14,397 bases of DNA from an uncultured Eggerthella sp. GTDB taxonomy: Bacteria > Actinomycetota > Coriobacteriia > Coriobacteriales > Eggerthellaceae. Positions within the stretch are counted from its first letter, which is position 1. The number at the start of each line of letters is the position of its first letter. Shown piece after piece: positions 7,663 to 14,317 of this stretch. The notes under the pieces were generated by a model, which did not search any database, was not told the origin of the DNA, and was given only the letters and a program-made list of their open reading frames with translations. Location of the stretch: NCBI GenBank assembly GCA_900556585.1, contig USPD01000026.1, forward strand, positions 1 through 14,397, given 5' to 3'. A program made the translations under genes and the position numbers.

Positions 7663-8886
7663 CTAGTCGAGTTTAGAACCAGCGATCCAGGTCTGATATT
7701 CAAGGGTACCGTCATGATCTTCGATGCCCTTAGCGATGGTGATGCGCTGTACAGTAGGAGCGCCTTCCTCGAGCCACATAGCGCGGCAGTCGCGGTAAAG
7801 AAGCTCGGTAGGACCATAAGGAGAATCCTCGAAGTAACCGTCGCCACCGAAGATCTCGAGCATCTCGTCGGAAACGAGACGAACGGTGTCAATGGAGAAC
7901 AGCTTGCAGATTGCAGCCTTCTCAGAAATGTACTCGCCTTCAGGATCAAGATCGAAGTCATCGCAGAAGTCGATGATTGCGCAGCGGAGGCAGTGAATCA
8001 TCATCTGCATGTTAGCGAGCTTGACGCGGATAGCCTGACGCTTGATGATCGGCTTACCGAAGGTCACGCGGTCGCGAGCACGAGCGATGGACATCTCAAA
8101 CATACGCTGAGAAATACCGAGGTTAGAAGTAGCGATGTGAACACGAGATACAGCGAGGGAGTGCATAGCAACCTTCATGCCTTCGCCACGCTTGCCCAGC
8201 ATCAATTCTGGCTCGAGTTCAACGTTGGTGAACTTCAGACCGGTGTGGCCGGAACCACGGCAGCCCATCATGTGAGGCATAGGAACAAGCTCGAAACCAG
8301 GCTTGTCCATTGGTACGAAGAAGGCAGACAGACGATCGTCGCCCTTCTTGTCAGGGTCAGTTACGCAGATTACGTAAGAGAACTGAGAGCAGTCAGTGTG
8401 GGAAATGAGCCACTTTTCACCGTTAAGGATCCACTTGCCCTTTTCTTCGTCCCATACAGCGGTGGAGTGAAGGTCAGCGCCAGTGCCGCCAGACTTCTCG
8501 GTGAGAGCGAAGTTGGTGAAGATGGTCTTGTCCTGGAAGAGAGGCATATACTTCTCTTTTACCTCTGGTTGACCGAAGTCGTCGAGGATACGCCAGTTCA
8601 GGTCAGATGCATAGTGCATATGCATACGCATACCCGAAGGACCACGAGAGAACTCTTCCTGGACCTGAAGGATTTCCTTCTCATTGAGGCCCCATCCACC
8701 GTACTCTACAGGGAGAGAGAAACGATAAATGTTGTGCTCAATGTTTGACTGGTAGAACTTCTCGGGGAACTTGTTGGTTACCTCGATCTCCTTCTGCCAT
8801 TCAGTGTAAGGACCTTCGACCATTTCGCGTACCTCTTTGAGGTACTGCTTGAACTGCTCGTCGGTAATGGTTGCATTCGGATTCAT
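7663..8886 (-). CDS. Acyl-CoA dehydrogenase-family flavoprotein (ACAD1)
   Basis: A 407-residue FAD enzyme of the acyl-CoA dehydrogenase family that transfers electrons between an acyl-CoA/enoyl-CoA pair and an ETF. It has the all-alpha N domain, the central beta domain starting near FALTEKSGGTGAD (126-138), and the C-terminal helical domain with RDRVTFGKPI (271-280), EIFGGDGY (344-351) and LYRDCRAMWLEEGAPTVQR (363-381). Glu374, directly before Gly375, sits where the catalytic base of medium-chain acyl-CoA dehydrogenase lies. Odd points: the usual TEPGAGSD is TEKSGGTGAD, WITNG is WLISHTDCS, and the Thr of the EGT motif is Ala. The start ATG has a perfect AGGAGG. It is transcribed away from the ACAD2-fixABCX cluster across a shared 585-bp region. 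The substrate is unknown. Confidence 0.92.
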   Translation of the reverse strand: MNPNATITDEQFKQYLKEVREMVEGPYTEWQKEIEVTNKFPEKFYQSNIEHNIYRFSLPVEYGGWGLNEKEILQVQEEFSRGPSGMRMHMHYASDLNWRILDDFGQPEVKEKYMPLFQDKTIFTNFALTEKSGGTGADLHSTAVWDEEKGKWILNGEKWLISHTDCSQFSYVICVTDPDKKGDDRLSAFFVPMDKPGFELVPMPHMMGCRGSGHTGLKFTNVELEPELMLGKRGEGMKVAMHSLAVSRVHIATSNLGISQRMFEMSIARARDRVTFGKPIIKRQAIRVKLANMQMMIHCLRCAIIDFCDDFDLDPEGEYISEKAAICKLFSIDTVRLVSDEMLEIFGGDGYFEDSPYGPTELLYRDCRAMWLEEGAPTVQRITIAKGIEDHDGTLEYQTWIAGSKLD

Positions 8887-8976
8887 AAACCCTCCTAATC
8901 GGTTTGTGAGTTGGAGCCGTTTTGGCTCCTGTTTAACCCTTATGCGGCAGATTCCGGATATTCCGCTACGAATTAG

Positions 8977-9005
8977 TTTATCATTCTCGCGCTAAAAAGT
9001 GTCCA
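8977..9005 (-). promoter_or_regulatory. Candidate promoter of ACAD1
   Basis: On the minus strand TGGACA (9005-9000), a 17-bp spacer and GATAAA (8982-8977) match five of six and four of six consensus positions. The start would be near 8970, giving an 84-base leader. The dyad TCCGGATATTCCG lies just downstream of the start and ATGAACGTTTATTCAT lies just upstream of the -35. Confidence 0.45.
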
Positions 9006-9391
9006 ATAGGATATGAACGTTTATTCATGTTCTTTTCATAGGATCGCTCTATCATTTAGGCTAAACGTGCTTATTCTTTGGATAAGCGGTATTCAGCTTA
9101 TGCTGTGGGTGCTAGTGGTTGATTTTTTTCTGTGAACGGTTTCTTATTAAAGTTGATATATTCATCTGTTTCTTAATGAATAATTTCTTTTTCAATTTAC
9201 AAAAAATATGTGAAACAAACGGAAGATTTAACTAATATATAGCTCAATAAGATTTACTTGTTTTGGGGCTTCGGCTGCTTCCATTGATAGACTAAACCTA
9301 TAAAAACAAGAGTTTTAAATTGGTAATTTCTTGCTGTTTGTTTTCTTTTTTTGGTTGGAACGATTGCCGTTTGCGCTTAAACTTGTGGAAT

Positions 9392-9455
9392 CAGAAAGTC
9401 CGTTTTCTGGCATTTTGTGCTGCCAGGGCTAACGTTCGTCTTTCCAGTGAAGACG
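9392..9455 (+). promoter_or_regulatory. Structured leader of ACAD2 with overlapping hairpins
   Basis: Three inverted repeats precede the ACAD2 ribosome-binding site: CAGAAA/TTTCTG (9392-9409), CTGGCA/TGCCAG (9407-9426) and CGTCTT/AAGACG (9437-9455). The first two share CTG at 9407-9409, so they cannot both form fully. The third ends four bases before AAGGAG. This looks like a 5' UTR that could switch structure, but no known riboswitch is recognised. Confidence 0.35.
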
Positions 9456-9471
9456 GGAGAAGGAGAAAATT

Positions 9472-10623
9472 ATGGATTTTGGTCTTACTGACGAGCAGCA
9501 GCTCCTTGTTGAATCCCTCAAGGAATATGCTGATCGCTATTTCGACGATGAGTCTGTAAGGCAGATGTACGAAAACCATCAGGTTTCCGCAGAAGCTCAG
9601 GATGCTTATCGTGACGCTGGCTTCCCATTTATGGGCCTTCCTGAGGAAGTAGGTGGCATTCCAACGGATCACGTTACCCTGGGTCTTATGACTGAAAAAC
9701 TTTATGAGTTCACTGGTGCAATGACTCCATTCATGACTGGTATGCTCGCTTGCGCTGACCTTGCTGAGTTCGGTACTCCTGAACAGTCCTCCGTCATCAT
9801 GGAAGAATATGAAAAGTCTGGTCAGTCTGTAGCAGCACTTTGCCTCTCTGAGCCTGCTGCTGGTTCTGACAACCAGGGCATGACCATGACTTCCAAGAAG
9901 CAGGACGATGGTACTTATGTACTTAACGGCCAGAAGACTTGGGTTACCAACGGTGCTGACGTACCTTATCTGTTGGTAATCTGCAAGGACGAAGATCCTG
10001 CTCGTGAAAACCGCAATATGTCTTTGTGGTTGGTAAAGCGCGACACCCCAGGTGTTTCCACTGCTCACTTGACCAAGCTTGGTCAGCACACCGTACCTTT
10101 CGTAGATGTATTCTTCGACAACGTAGTTGTTACTGAGGATCAGCGTGTTGGTGGTGCTGGTGAAGGCTGGCTTCTTCTTATGAAGAACTTCGAGTTCGAA
10201 CGTTGCTTGGTTGTTGCTCAGGGTCTCGGTCTTGCACAGGCTGCTCAGAATGATGCTATCCAGTACGCTAAGGATCGTATTGCTTTCAACAAACCAATCG
10301 TTACCAATCCTCGTGTTCAGGATCCCATCACTGAAAATGAAACCATTCTTCAGCAATCTCGCTGGTGGCTCTATTACTGCCTCTGGAAGCTTGATCAGGG
10401 CGAATCCATTAACGCTGACATTGCAATGCTGAAGTCTTGGGGCACCCGTGCTCATCTTCAAGTAGCAGATAACTGCATTGAGATTTATGGCGGTCTTGGT
10501 TATACTGACGAAGTTCGTGTAGGTCGCATTTGGCGTGACCTTCGTGGTAATATGCTTGCTGGCGGTACGTGCGAGGTTATGGACTATATCGCTGGTCGTG
10601 CAGTGCCTAAGTCATACAAGTAA
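9472..10623 (+). CDS. Acyl-CoA dehydrogenase, CaiA-like (ACAD2)
   Basis: A 383-residue flavoprotein close in layout to CaiA (crotonobetainyl-CoA reductase), sharing MDFxLxDEQ at the start and a WRDLR...GG..E...GRAV ending. The central FAD/substrate segment LSEPAAGSD and the WVTNGAD motif are canonical. The position of the medium-chain-type catalytic Glu is Gly (GGT, residues 364-366). A Glu-Arg pair (E243/R244, in NFEFER) sits where isovaleryl-CoA dehydrogenase places its base Glu254, so that residue may serve. It is the first gene of the ACAD2-fixABCX cluster, 68 bp before fixA, with AAGGAG six bases before the ATG. Codons are strongly biased toward GCT, GGT, CGT and AAG, suggesting high expression. 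It probably reduces an enoyl-CoA with electrons from FixAB; crotonobetaine is not established, because no caiB, caiC or caiD is present. Confidence 0.93.
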   Translation: MDFGLTDEQQLLVESLKEYADRYFDDESVRQMYENHQVSAEAQDAYRDAGFPFMGLPEEVGGIPTDHVTLGLMTEKLYEFTGAMTPFMTGMLACADLAEFGTPEQSSVIMEEYEKSGQSVAALCLSEPAAGSDNQGMTMTSKKQDDGTYVLNGQKTWVTNGADVPYLLVICKDEDPARENRNMSLWLVKRDTPGVSTAHLTKLGQHTVPFVDVFFDNVVVTEDQRVGGAGEGWLLLMKNFEFERCLVVAQGLGLAQAAQNDAIQYAKDRIAFNKPIVTNPRVQDPITENETILQQSRWWLYYCLWKLDQGESINADIAMLKSWGTRAHLQVADNCIEIYGGLGYTDEVRVGRIWRDLRGNMLAGGTCEVMDYIAGRAVPKSYK

Positions 10624-10691
10624 TAACCATTACACGTAACGTAAACACTCCCTTTTGTAGGTAATACAAGGAGAATAGGAGCAAGAAAGTT

Positions 10692-11444
10692 ATGAAAATT
10701 GTTGTCGCAGTAAAGGTAGTTGCTGACGACCAGGACATTTTTGTTGCTGGAGATCGTACGCTTGACTACTCTAAAGCCCACCAGATTATCAGCCTTTACG
10801 ACAAGAATGCTATTGAAGCTGCAGCTCAGCTCGCTGCTGATAACGACGGCACCGTAACGGTAATCAGTGCGGCTACCACTAAGGCTACCGACGCTAAGCT
10901 TAAGAAGGACATTCTGTCTCGTGGTGTTGACGAGCTCTTCATGGTTACCGATGACGCTCTTGAAACTGCAGATTCTTATGCAACCGCTCAGGTTCTTAAG
11001 GGCATCATTGATGACAAGTGCTCTGACTATGATCTGGTCATCACTGGTGACGGTTCTGCAGACTTCTATGCTGGCCAGGTAAACGTACAACTCGCTGCTG
11101 CACTTGGTGTACCTGCTATCAACGAAGTAACCTCTATCACCGCTGAAGGCGACAAGGTTGTTGTTGAGCGTACCCTCGAAGAAGAAGTAGAAGAGATTGA
11201 AGTTCCTCTTCCTGCAGTAGTTGCTGTTTCTCCTGCTATTGGTGAGCCTCGCATCCCAGGCATGCGTGAGATTCTTGCAGCTGGCAAGAAGCCTTCCACC
11301 GTTGACGAACTCGGTGGCGGCCTTGATTCCAAGGTAGAGATTGAGGAGATTAAGGCTCCTGAACCTGCTCCACGTAAGCAGCAGATCTTCGAAGAAGGCG
11401 ACATCGACGCATTTGCAGCCGCTGTTGCTGAGGCACTTAAATAA
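10692..11444 (+). CDS. fixA: Electron transfer flavoprotein beta subunit, FixA
   Basis: A 250-residue ETF beta subunit (E. coli FixA is about 256). It opens with MKIVVAVKVVADDQD, has the GDGSADFYAGQV segment for AMP/FAD binding, and the ETF-beta signature VERTLEEEVEEIEVPLPAV starting at residue 158. In FixABCX systems FixA pairs with FixB and carries a second flavin in place of AMP, allowing NADH oxidation with electron bifurcation; here that role is inferred from neighbours. Two Shine-Dalgarno-like sequences lie upstream; AGGAG at 10677-10681 is ten bases from the ATG. It follows ACAD2 by 68 bp and precedes fixB by 20 bp with no terminator between, so all three are probably one transcript. 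Codon bias is strong. Confidence 0.94.
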   Translation: MKIVVAVKVVADDQDIFVAGDRTLDYSKAHQIISLYDKNAIEAAAQLAADNDGTVTVISAATTKATDAKLKKDILSRGVDELFMVTDDALETADSYATAQVLKGIIDDKCSDYDLVITGDGSADFYAGQVNVQLAAALGVPAINEVTSITAEGDKVVVERTLEEEVEEIEVPLPAVVAVSPAIGEPRIPGMREILAAGKKPSTVDELGGGLDSKVEIEEIKAPEPAPRKQQIFEEGDIDAFAAAVAEALK

Positions 11445-11464
11445 AGAGAAGGCGGTACTAAAAT

Positions 11465-12349
11465 ATGAAAGCATTTGTTCTTGCAGAAACCACTGATGCT
11501 CAGCGCTCTCTTTGCGCTGGCGCACGTTCTATCGCCGATGAAGTTGTATTGGCAGTCGTAAAGGGTGCTCCTCTTACTGGCGTTGCTGACAAGGCATACG
11601 ACGTAGAGCTTCCTGCTGGCGAGCCTGTTGAAAACGCAGTAGCTGGCGTAAAGGCTGCTTATGATGCTGCTCAGCCAGACGTTGTTCTTGTTGAGCCAAC
11701 CCCTCGAAATAAGATTCTTGCTGGTACCTTGGCAGCTCAGCTTGGTACTGCGGTAATCTCTGACGTAACTGCTTTTGATGGTGATACCGTAACCAACACC
11801 TACTTTGGTGGTATTGCAGCTAACAAGCAGAAGGCAACTGGCGCTAAGGTTTACACCGTAGCTGGCACTGCTTTTGCTGAAGCTGAAGCAACTGGTACTG
11901 ATGAAGTTGAAACCATCGCTTACACCGCTCCTGCTAAGCCACTCGTTCTTCGTGGTACCAAGGAAGTACCTCGTGAGGGTGCTGACCTTACCAAGTGTGA
12001 CGTTGTTGTTGGTGCTGGTCGTGGTTTCGGTGCTGAGGAAGATCTTCAGATGGCACGCGACTTGGCTGCTAAGGTTGGCGGCGAACTTGGTTGCTCTCGT
12101 CCTCTCGCCGAAAATGTTGACTGGATGCCTCGCAACCTCTACATCGGTGTTTCCGGCCTCCAGCTTGCTCCTAAGGCTTACATCGCTTTGGGCATTTCCG
12201 GTCAGATGCAGCACATGGTAGGTGTAACTGGCGCTGATACCATCATCGCAATCAACAAGGATCAGAACGCACCTATCTTTAAGCAGTGCGACTATGGTCT
12301 GGTAGGCGACATTTACAAGGTAATCCCTGCTTTGATTGAAAAGCTGTAA
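11465..12349 (+). CDS. fixB: Electron transfer flavoprotein alpha subunit, FixB
   Basis: A 294-residue ETF alpha subunit. The C-terminal FAD domain holds GAGRGFG (183-189), SRPLAEN (from 211), GISGQMQHMVG (from 243) and INKDQNAPIF (from 263). The tail, from the DWMPRNLYIGVSG region through DYGLVGDIYKVIPAL, resembles the carnitine-type FixB of E. coli more than general EtfA; for instance QHMVG follows GISGQ. It shuttles electrons between FixA flavin, FixCX and the acyl-CoA dehydrogenase. The N-terminal domain is shorter and more variable, as is usual for FixB. A strong terminator begins 16 bases after the stop codon, and a promoter candidate overlaps the stop, so expression of fixB and fixC may differ. 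Confidence 0.94.
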   Translation: MKAFVLAETTDAQRSLCAGARSIADEVVLAVVKGAPLTGVADKAYDVELPAGEPVENAVAGVKAAYDAAQPDVVLVEPTPRNKILAGTLAAQLGTAVISDVTAFDGDTVTNTYFGGIAANKQKATGAKVYTVAGTAFAEAEATGTDEVETIAYTAPAKPLVLRGTKEVPREGADLTKCDVVVGAGRGFGAEEDLQMARDLAAKVGGELGCSRPLAENVDWMPRNLYIGVSGLQLAPKAYIALGISGQMQHMVGVTGADTIIAINKDQNAPIFKQCDYGLVGDIYKVIPALIEKL

Positions 12350-12364
12350 AAAAAAGCTTAATAT
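12336..12364 (+). promoter_or_regulatory. Internal promoter of fixCX overlapping the fixB stop and terminator
   Basis: TTGAAA (12336-12341), a 17-bp A-rich spacer and TAATAT (12359-12364) match a sigma70-type promoter: five of six at -35 and four of six at -10, with ideal spacing. The predicted start (about 12371) falls within the first arm of the terminator at 12365-12397. Confidence 0.5.
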
Positions 12365-12397
12365 AACAGGGCACAGATTTCTGTGCCCTGTTTTTTT
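12365..12397 (+). terminator. Strong terminator inside the fix cluster, between fixB and fixC
   Basis: A perfect 12-bp stem (12365-12376 with 12381-12392), a 4-base loop ATTT and seven T residues (12391-12397) make a textbook Rho-independent terminator. It lies 24 bases before the fixC start codon. The other strand has no T-run next to the stem. Confidence 0.9.
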
Positions 12398-12420
12398 GTT
12401 CGCTCTCTGAAAGGAAAAGC

Positions 12421-13713
12421 ATGTCCGAGTCCGATTTTGACGCGATTGTTGTGGGTGCTGGCTGCGCTGGTAACGTAGCTGCTTATACCCTCGCGTCCGC
12501 CGGTAAGTCGGTTCTTGTTGTCGAGCGTGGTAACTACGCTGGCGCTAAGAACATGACGGGCGGTCGTATTTATACGCATTCGCTCGCCAAGGTCTTCCCT
12601 AATTATCAGGAAGCTCCTTTGCAGCGTAAGGTCACCCATGAGCGTATTTCGCTTATGTCCCCCGATTCTAACTTCACTATTGATTATTCTGCTCGTGAAT
12701 TGGAAGAAGCAGGTAAAGAATCTTATACGGTTCTCCGTGGTCCTTTTGATCAGTGGCTAGCTGAGCAGGCTGAAAACGCTGGTGCTGAATACATTTACGG
12801 CATTGCTGTTGAAGATCTCATCATTGAGGATGGTAAAGTAAAAGGCATTAACGCTTTTGGTGACGAAATTACCTCCGATGTTGTTATCTTGGCTGACGGT
12901 GTAAATTCTTTGCTTACTTCAAAGGCTGGTCTTTCTAAGAAGGCTCCTGCAATTAATGAAGTAGCGGTTGGTGCTAAGGAAACTATCGAGCTTCCTGCTG
13001 ACGTAATTGAAAGCCGTTTCCTGTGCAACCCTGGCGAAGGTGCTTCTTGGTTATTCGCTGGTGACTGTTCTAATGGTATTGTTGGTGGTGCATTTGTATA
13101 TGCAAACCAGGATTCTGTTTCGGTAGGTATTGTTGCTACCATGAGTGAAGTTCTGAAACAAGATATTCCTGTTTATCAAATGCTTGAAAACTTCAAGAAT
13201 CGTCCAGAAATTAAGCCTTTAATTGCTGGCGGTAAGACGGTTGAATATTCTGGTCACGTTGTTCCTGAAGGTGGCTTGAAGATGATGCCAGAAATCGTTG
13301 GCGACGGCGTTTTGGTTGCTGGTGATGCTGCAATGTTATGCATGAACTTGGGTTATACCGTTCGCGGTATGGACCTGGCGGTAGCATCAGGTGAAATTGC
13401 TGCTAAGGCTGCCATTAAAGCGCTTGATGCAGGTGATACTTCCAAGGCTGGCTTGGCTGATTATAAGACCATGCTTAACAACTCCTTCATCATGCGTGAT
13501 ATGAAGATGTACGAAAAGGCTCCTGAGTTCCTTGAAACCTCTCCTATGATGTTCCGTGGCGTTCCTGAGCTTATTCGCGACATTATGACTCCACTTTTCA
13601 AGACCGATGGTGAACCTCGTAAGCATGTAATGCAGCTTGCTATGGGTCCTGTTAAGAAGATGGGTCTTGTTAAACTTGCTAAGTTTGCTCTCAAGGCGGT
13701 GAAGTCTCTATGA
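12421..13713 (+). CDS. fixC: Flavoprotein FixC (ETF:quinone oxidoreductase-like)
   Basis: A 430-residue FAD protein of the FixC/ETF-QO family (E. coli FixC is about 428). The N-terminal dinucleotide-binding fold is GAGCAG (residues 12-17) with the ribose-binding Glu35 at the end of the second strand (VLVVERG). VLRGPFDQWLAEQAE and ILADGVNS are typical of the family, and GDGVLVAGDAAMLCMNLGYTVRGMDLA is a C-terminal FAD contact region. FixC takes electrons from reduced FixAB and, with FixX, passes them to quinone or another acceptor. GAAAGG precedes the ATG by about seven bases. The stop overlaps the fixX start (ATGA), so the two are translationally coupled. A terminator and an internal promoter lie just upstream. 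Confidence 0.95.
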   Translation: MSESDFDAIVVGAGCAGNVAAYTLASAGKSVLVVERGNYAGAKNMTGGRIYTHSLAKVFPNYQEAPLQRKVTHERISLMSPDSNFTIDYSARELEEAGKESYTVLRGPFDQWLAEQAENAGAEYIYGIAVEDLIIEDGKVKGINAFGDEITSDVVILADGVNSLLTSKAGLSKKAPAINEVAVGAKETIELPADVIESRFLCNPGEGASWLFAGDCSNGIVGGAFVYANQDSVSVGIVATMSEVLKQDIPVYQMLENFKNRPEIKPLIAGGKTVEYSGHVVPEGGLKMMPEIVGDGVLVAGDAAMLCMNLGYTVRGMDLAVASGEIAAKAAIKALDAGDTSKAGLADYKTMLNNSFIMRDMKMYEKAPEFLETSPMMFRGVPELIRDIMTPLFKTDGEPRKHVMQLAMGPVKKMGLVKLAKFALKAVKSL

Positions 13714-14009
13714 TCGATATCACGGTTAATGTTGACGAAAAACTTTCTCTCAATAAGTTCAATGTTGATGAGGAAAATGCACATATTAAAATCAAAGAAG
13801 GCGTTAAGGCATCTGATCCTGAATTCCAGAAGCTTGTTATGTGCTGCCCTGCTGCATTGTATAAGATGCCAGCAGAAGGCGACGAGCCAATCTTTGACTA
13901 TGCTGGTTGCCTTGAATGCGGTACCTGTCGCATGATCTGTGGCGAAACCATTCTTGAGAAATGGGAGTATCCTCAGCCTACTATGGGTATTGAATATCGT
14001 TTCGGCTAA
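13710..14009 (+). CDS. fixX: Ferredoxin-like protein FixX
   Basis: A 99-residue iron-sulfur protein (E. coli FixX is 95), matching it across NVDVKL/NKFNVDEE-like N-terminal segments, DYAGCLECGTCR and the WEYP...G.E.R.G ending. Likely [4Fe-4S] ligands are Cys67, Cys70 and Cys73 (CxxCxxC) and a distant Cys in the CCP motif (Cys46, before Pro47). Two more cysteines, Cys45 and Cys77, are present; Cys77 gives a CxxCxxCxxxC run. It is the electron-transfer partner of FixC. The ATG overlaps the fixC stop by four bases. A strong terminator follows 32 bases after the stop, so fixX is the last gene of the cluster. Confidence 0.95.
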   Translation: MIDITVNVDEKLSLNKFNVDEENAHIKIKEGVKASDPEFQKLVMCCPAALYKMPAEGDEPIFDYAGCLECGTCRMICGETILEKWEYPQPTMGIEYRFG

Positions 14010-14040
14010 GTTCTAAGTCGTTTATTCAATAATAAGTTTA

Positions 14041-14077
14041 AAAAGCCTGCATCTTTTAAGTGGATGCAGGCTTTTTT
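14041..14077 (+). terminator. Terminator at the end of the fix cluster
   Basis: A 13-bp stem (14041-14053 with 14063-14075) encloses a 9-base loop and ends in six T residues (14072-14077). Confidence 0.92.
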
Positions 14078-14162
14078 ATTAAATCAATTCGATGATGAAA
14101 TAGTGTATTTCATGTCAGTAAATGCTTTTTATTTAATTAATTATTTTGTTCGAAGAAACAAA

Positions 14163-14199
14163 TCAAAAAAGCTCTAATTCCAAATAATTGACTAGAGCT
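14163..14199 (-). terminator. Probable minus-strand terminator
   Basis: Read on the minus strand, AGCTCTA (14199-14193) pairs with TAGAGCT (14176-14170) around a 16-base loop, followed by TTTTTTGA (14170-14163). It implies a leftward transcript arriving from beyond about 14200, perhaps from a gene outside the window. Confidence 0.55.
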
Positions 14200-14317
14200 G
14201 AAAATTATCGAAATACGTATGTATTTTCGATTGAAAAATACGGCTAATAGCAAACAATATCTGTTACTTATACCATAGCCGATATATATCTATCTGTAAT
14301 ATTTATAAAAAATCTTT

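Larger units (their letters stand above)
8887..9471. other. 585-bp divergent control region between ACAD1 and ACAD2
   Basis: No gene is supported here. Elements visible from left to right are: the ACAD1 ribosome-binding site; a 6-bp hairpin GGAGCC/GGCTCC (8913-8929) in its leader; a dyad around 8951-8966; the candidate ACAD1 promoter; an imperfect palindrome at 9013-9028; an inverted repeat GCTTAT/ATAAGC (9069-9087) with a third GCTTAT at 9096-9101; an AT-rich stretch 9121-9350 with a lone TATAAA at 9299-9304; and three small hairpins just before ACAD2. The size and density of dyads suggest regulated divergent transcription. Confidence 0.5.

Noticed and set aside
7483..8748. 421-codon plus-strand open frame opposite ACAD1
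   Set aside because: Antisense shadow: it lies inside a clear acyl-CoA dehydrogenase gene, runs through that gene's terminator, and its translation has no family features.
9276..9304. TATAAA at 9299-9304 as the ACAD2 promoter
   Set aside because: The hexamer at the proper -35 distance (TGCTTC) is poor and the nearby TTGATA is only 9 bp away, so the start of the ACAD2-fix transcript could not be placed.
9391..10461. 356-codon minus-strand open frame opposite ACAD2
   Set aside because: Antisense shadow produced by the strong codon bias of ACAD2, with no recognisable protein features.
10584..12214. Two long minus-strand open frames opposite fixA and fixB (10584-11525 and 11066-12214)
   Set aside because: They overlap each other as well as two well-supported genes; Ser/Thr/Ala-rich translations are typical of reversed biased coding sequence.
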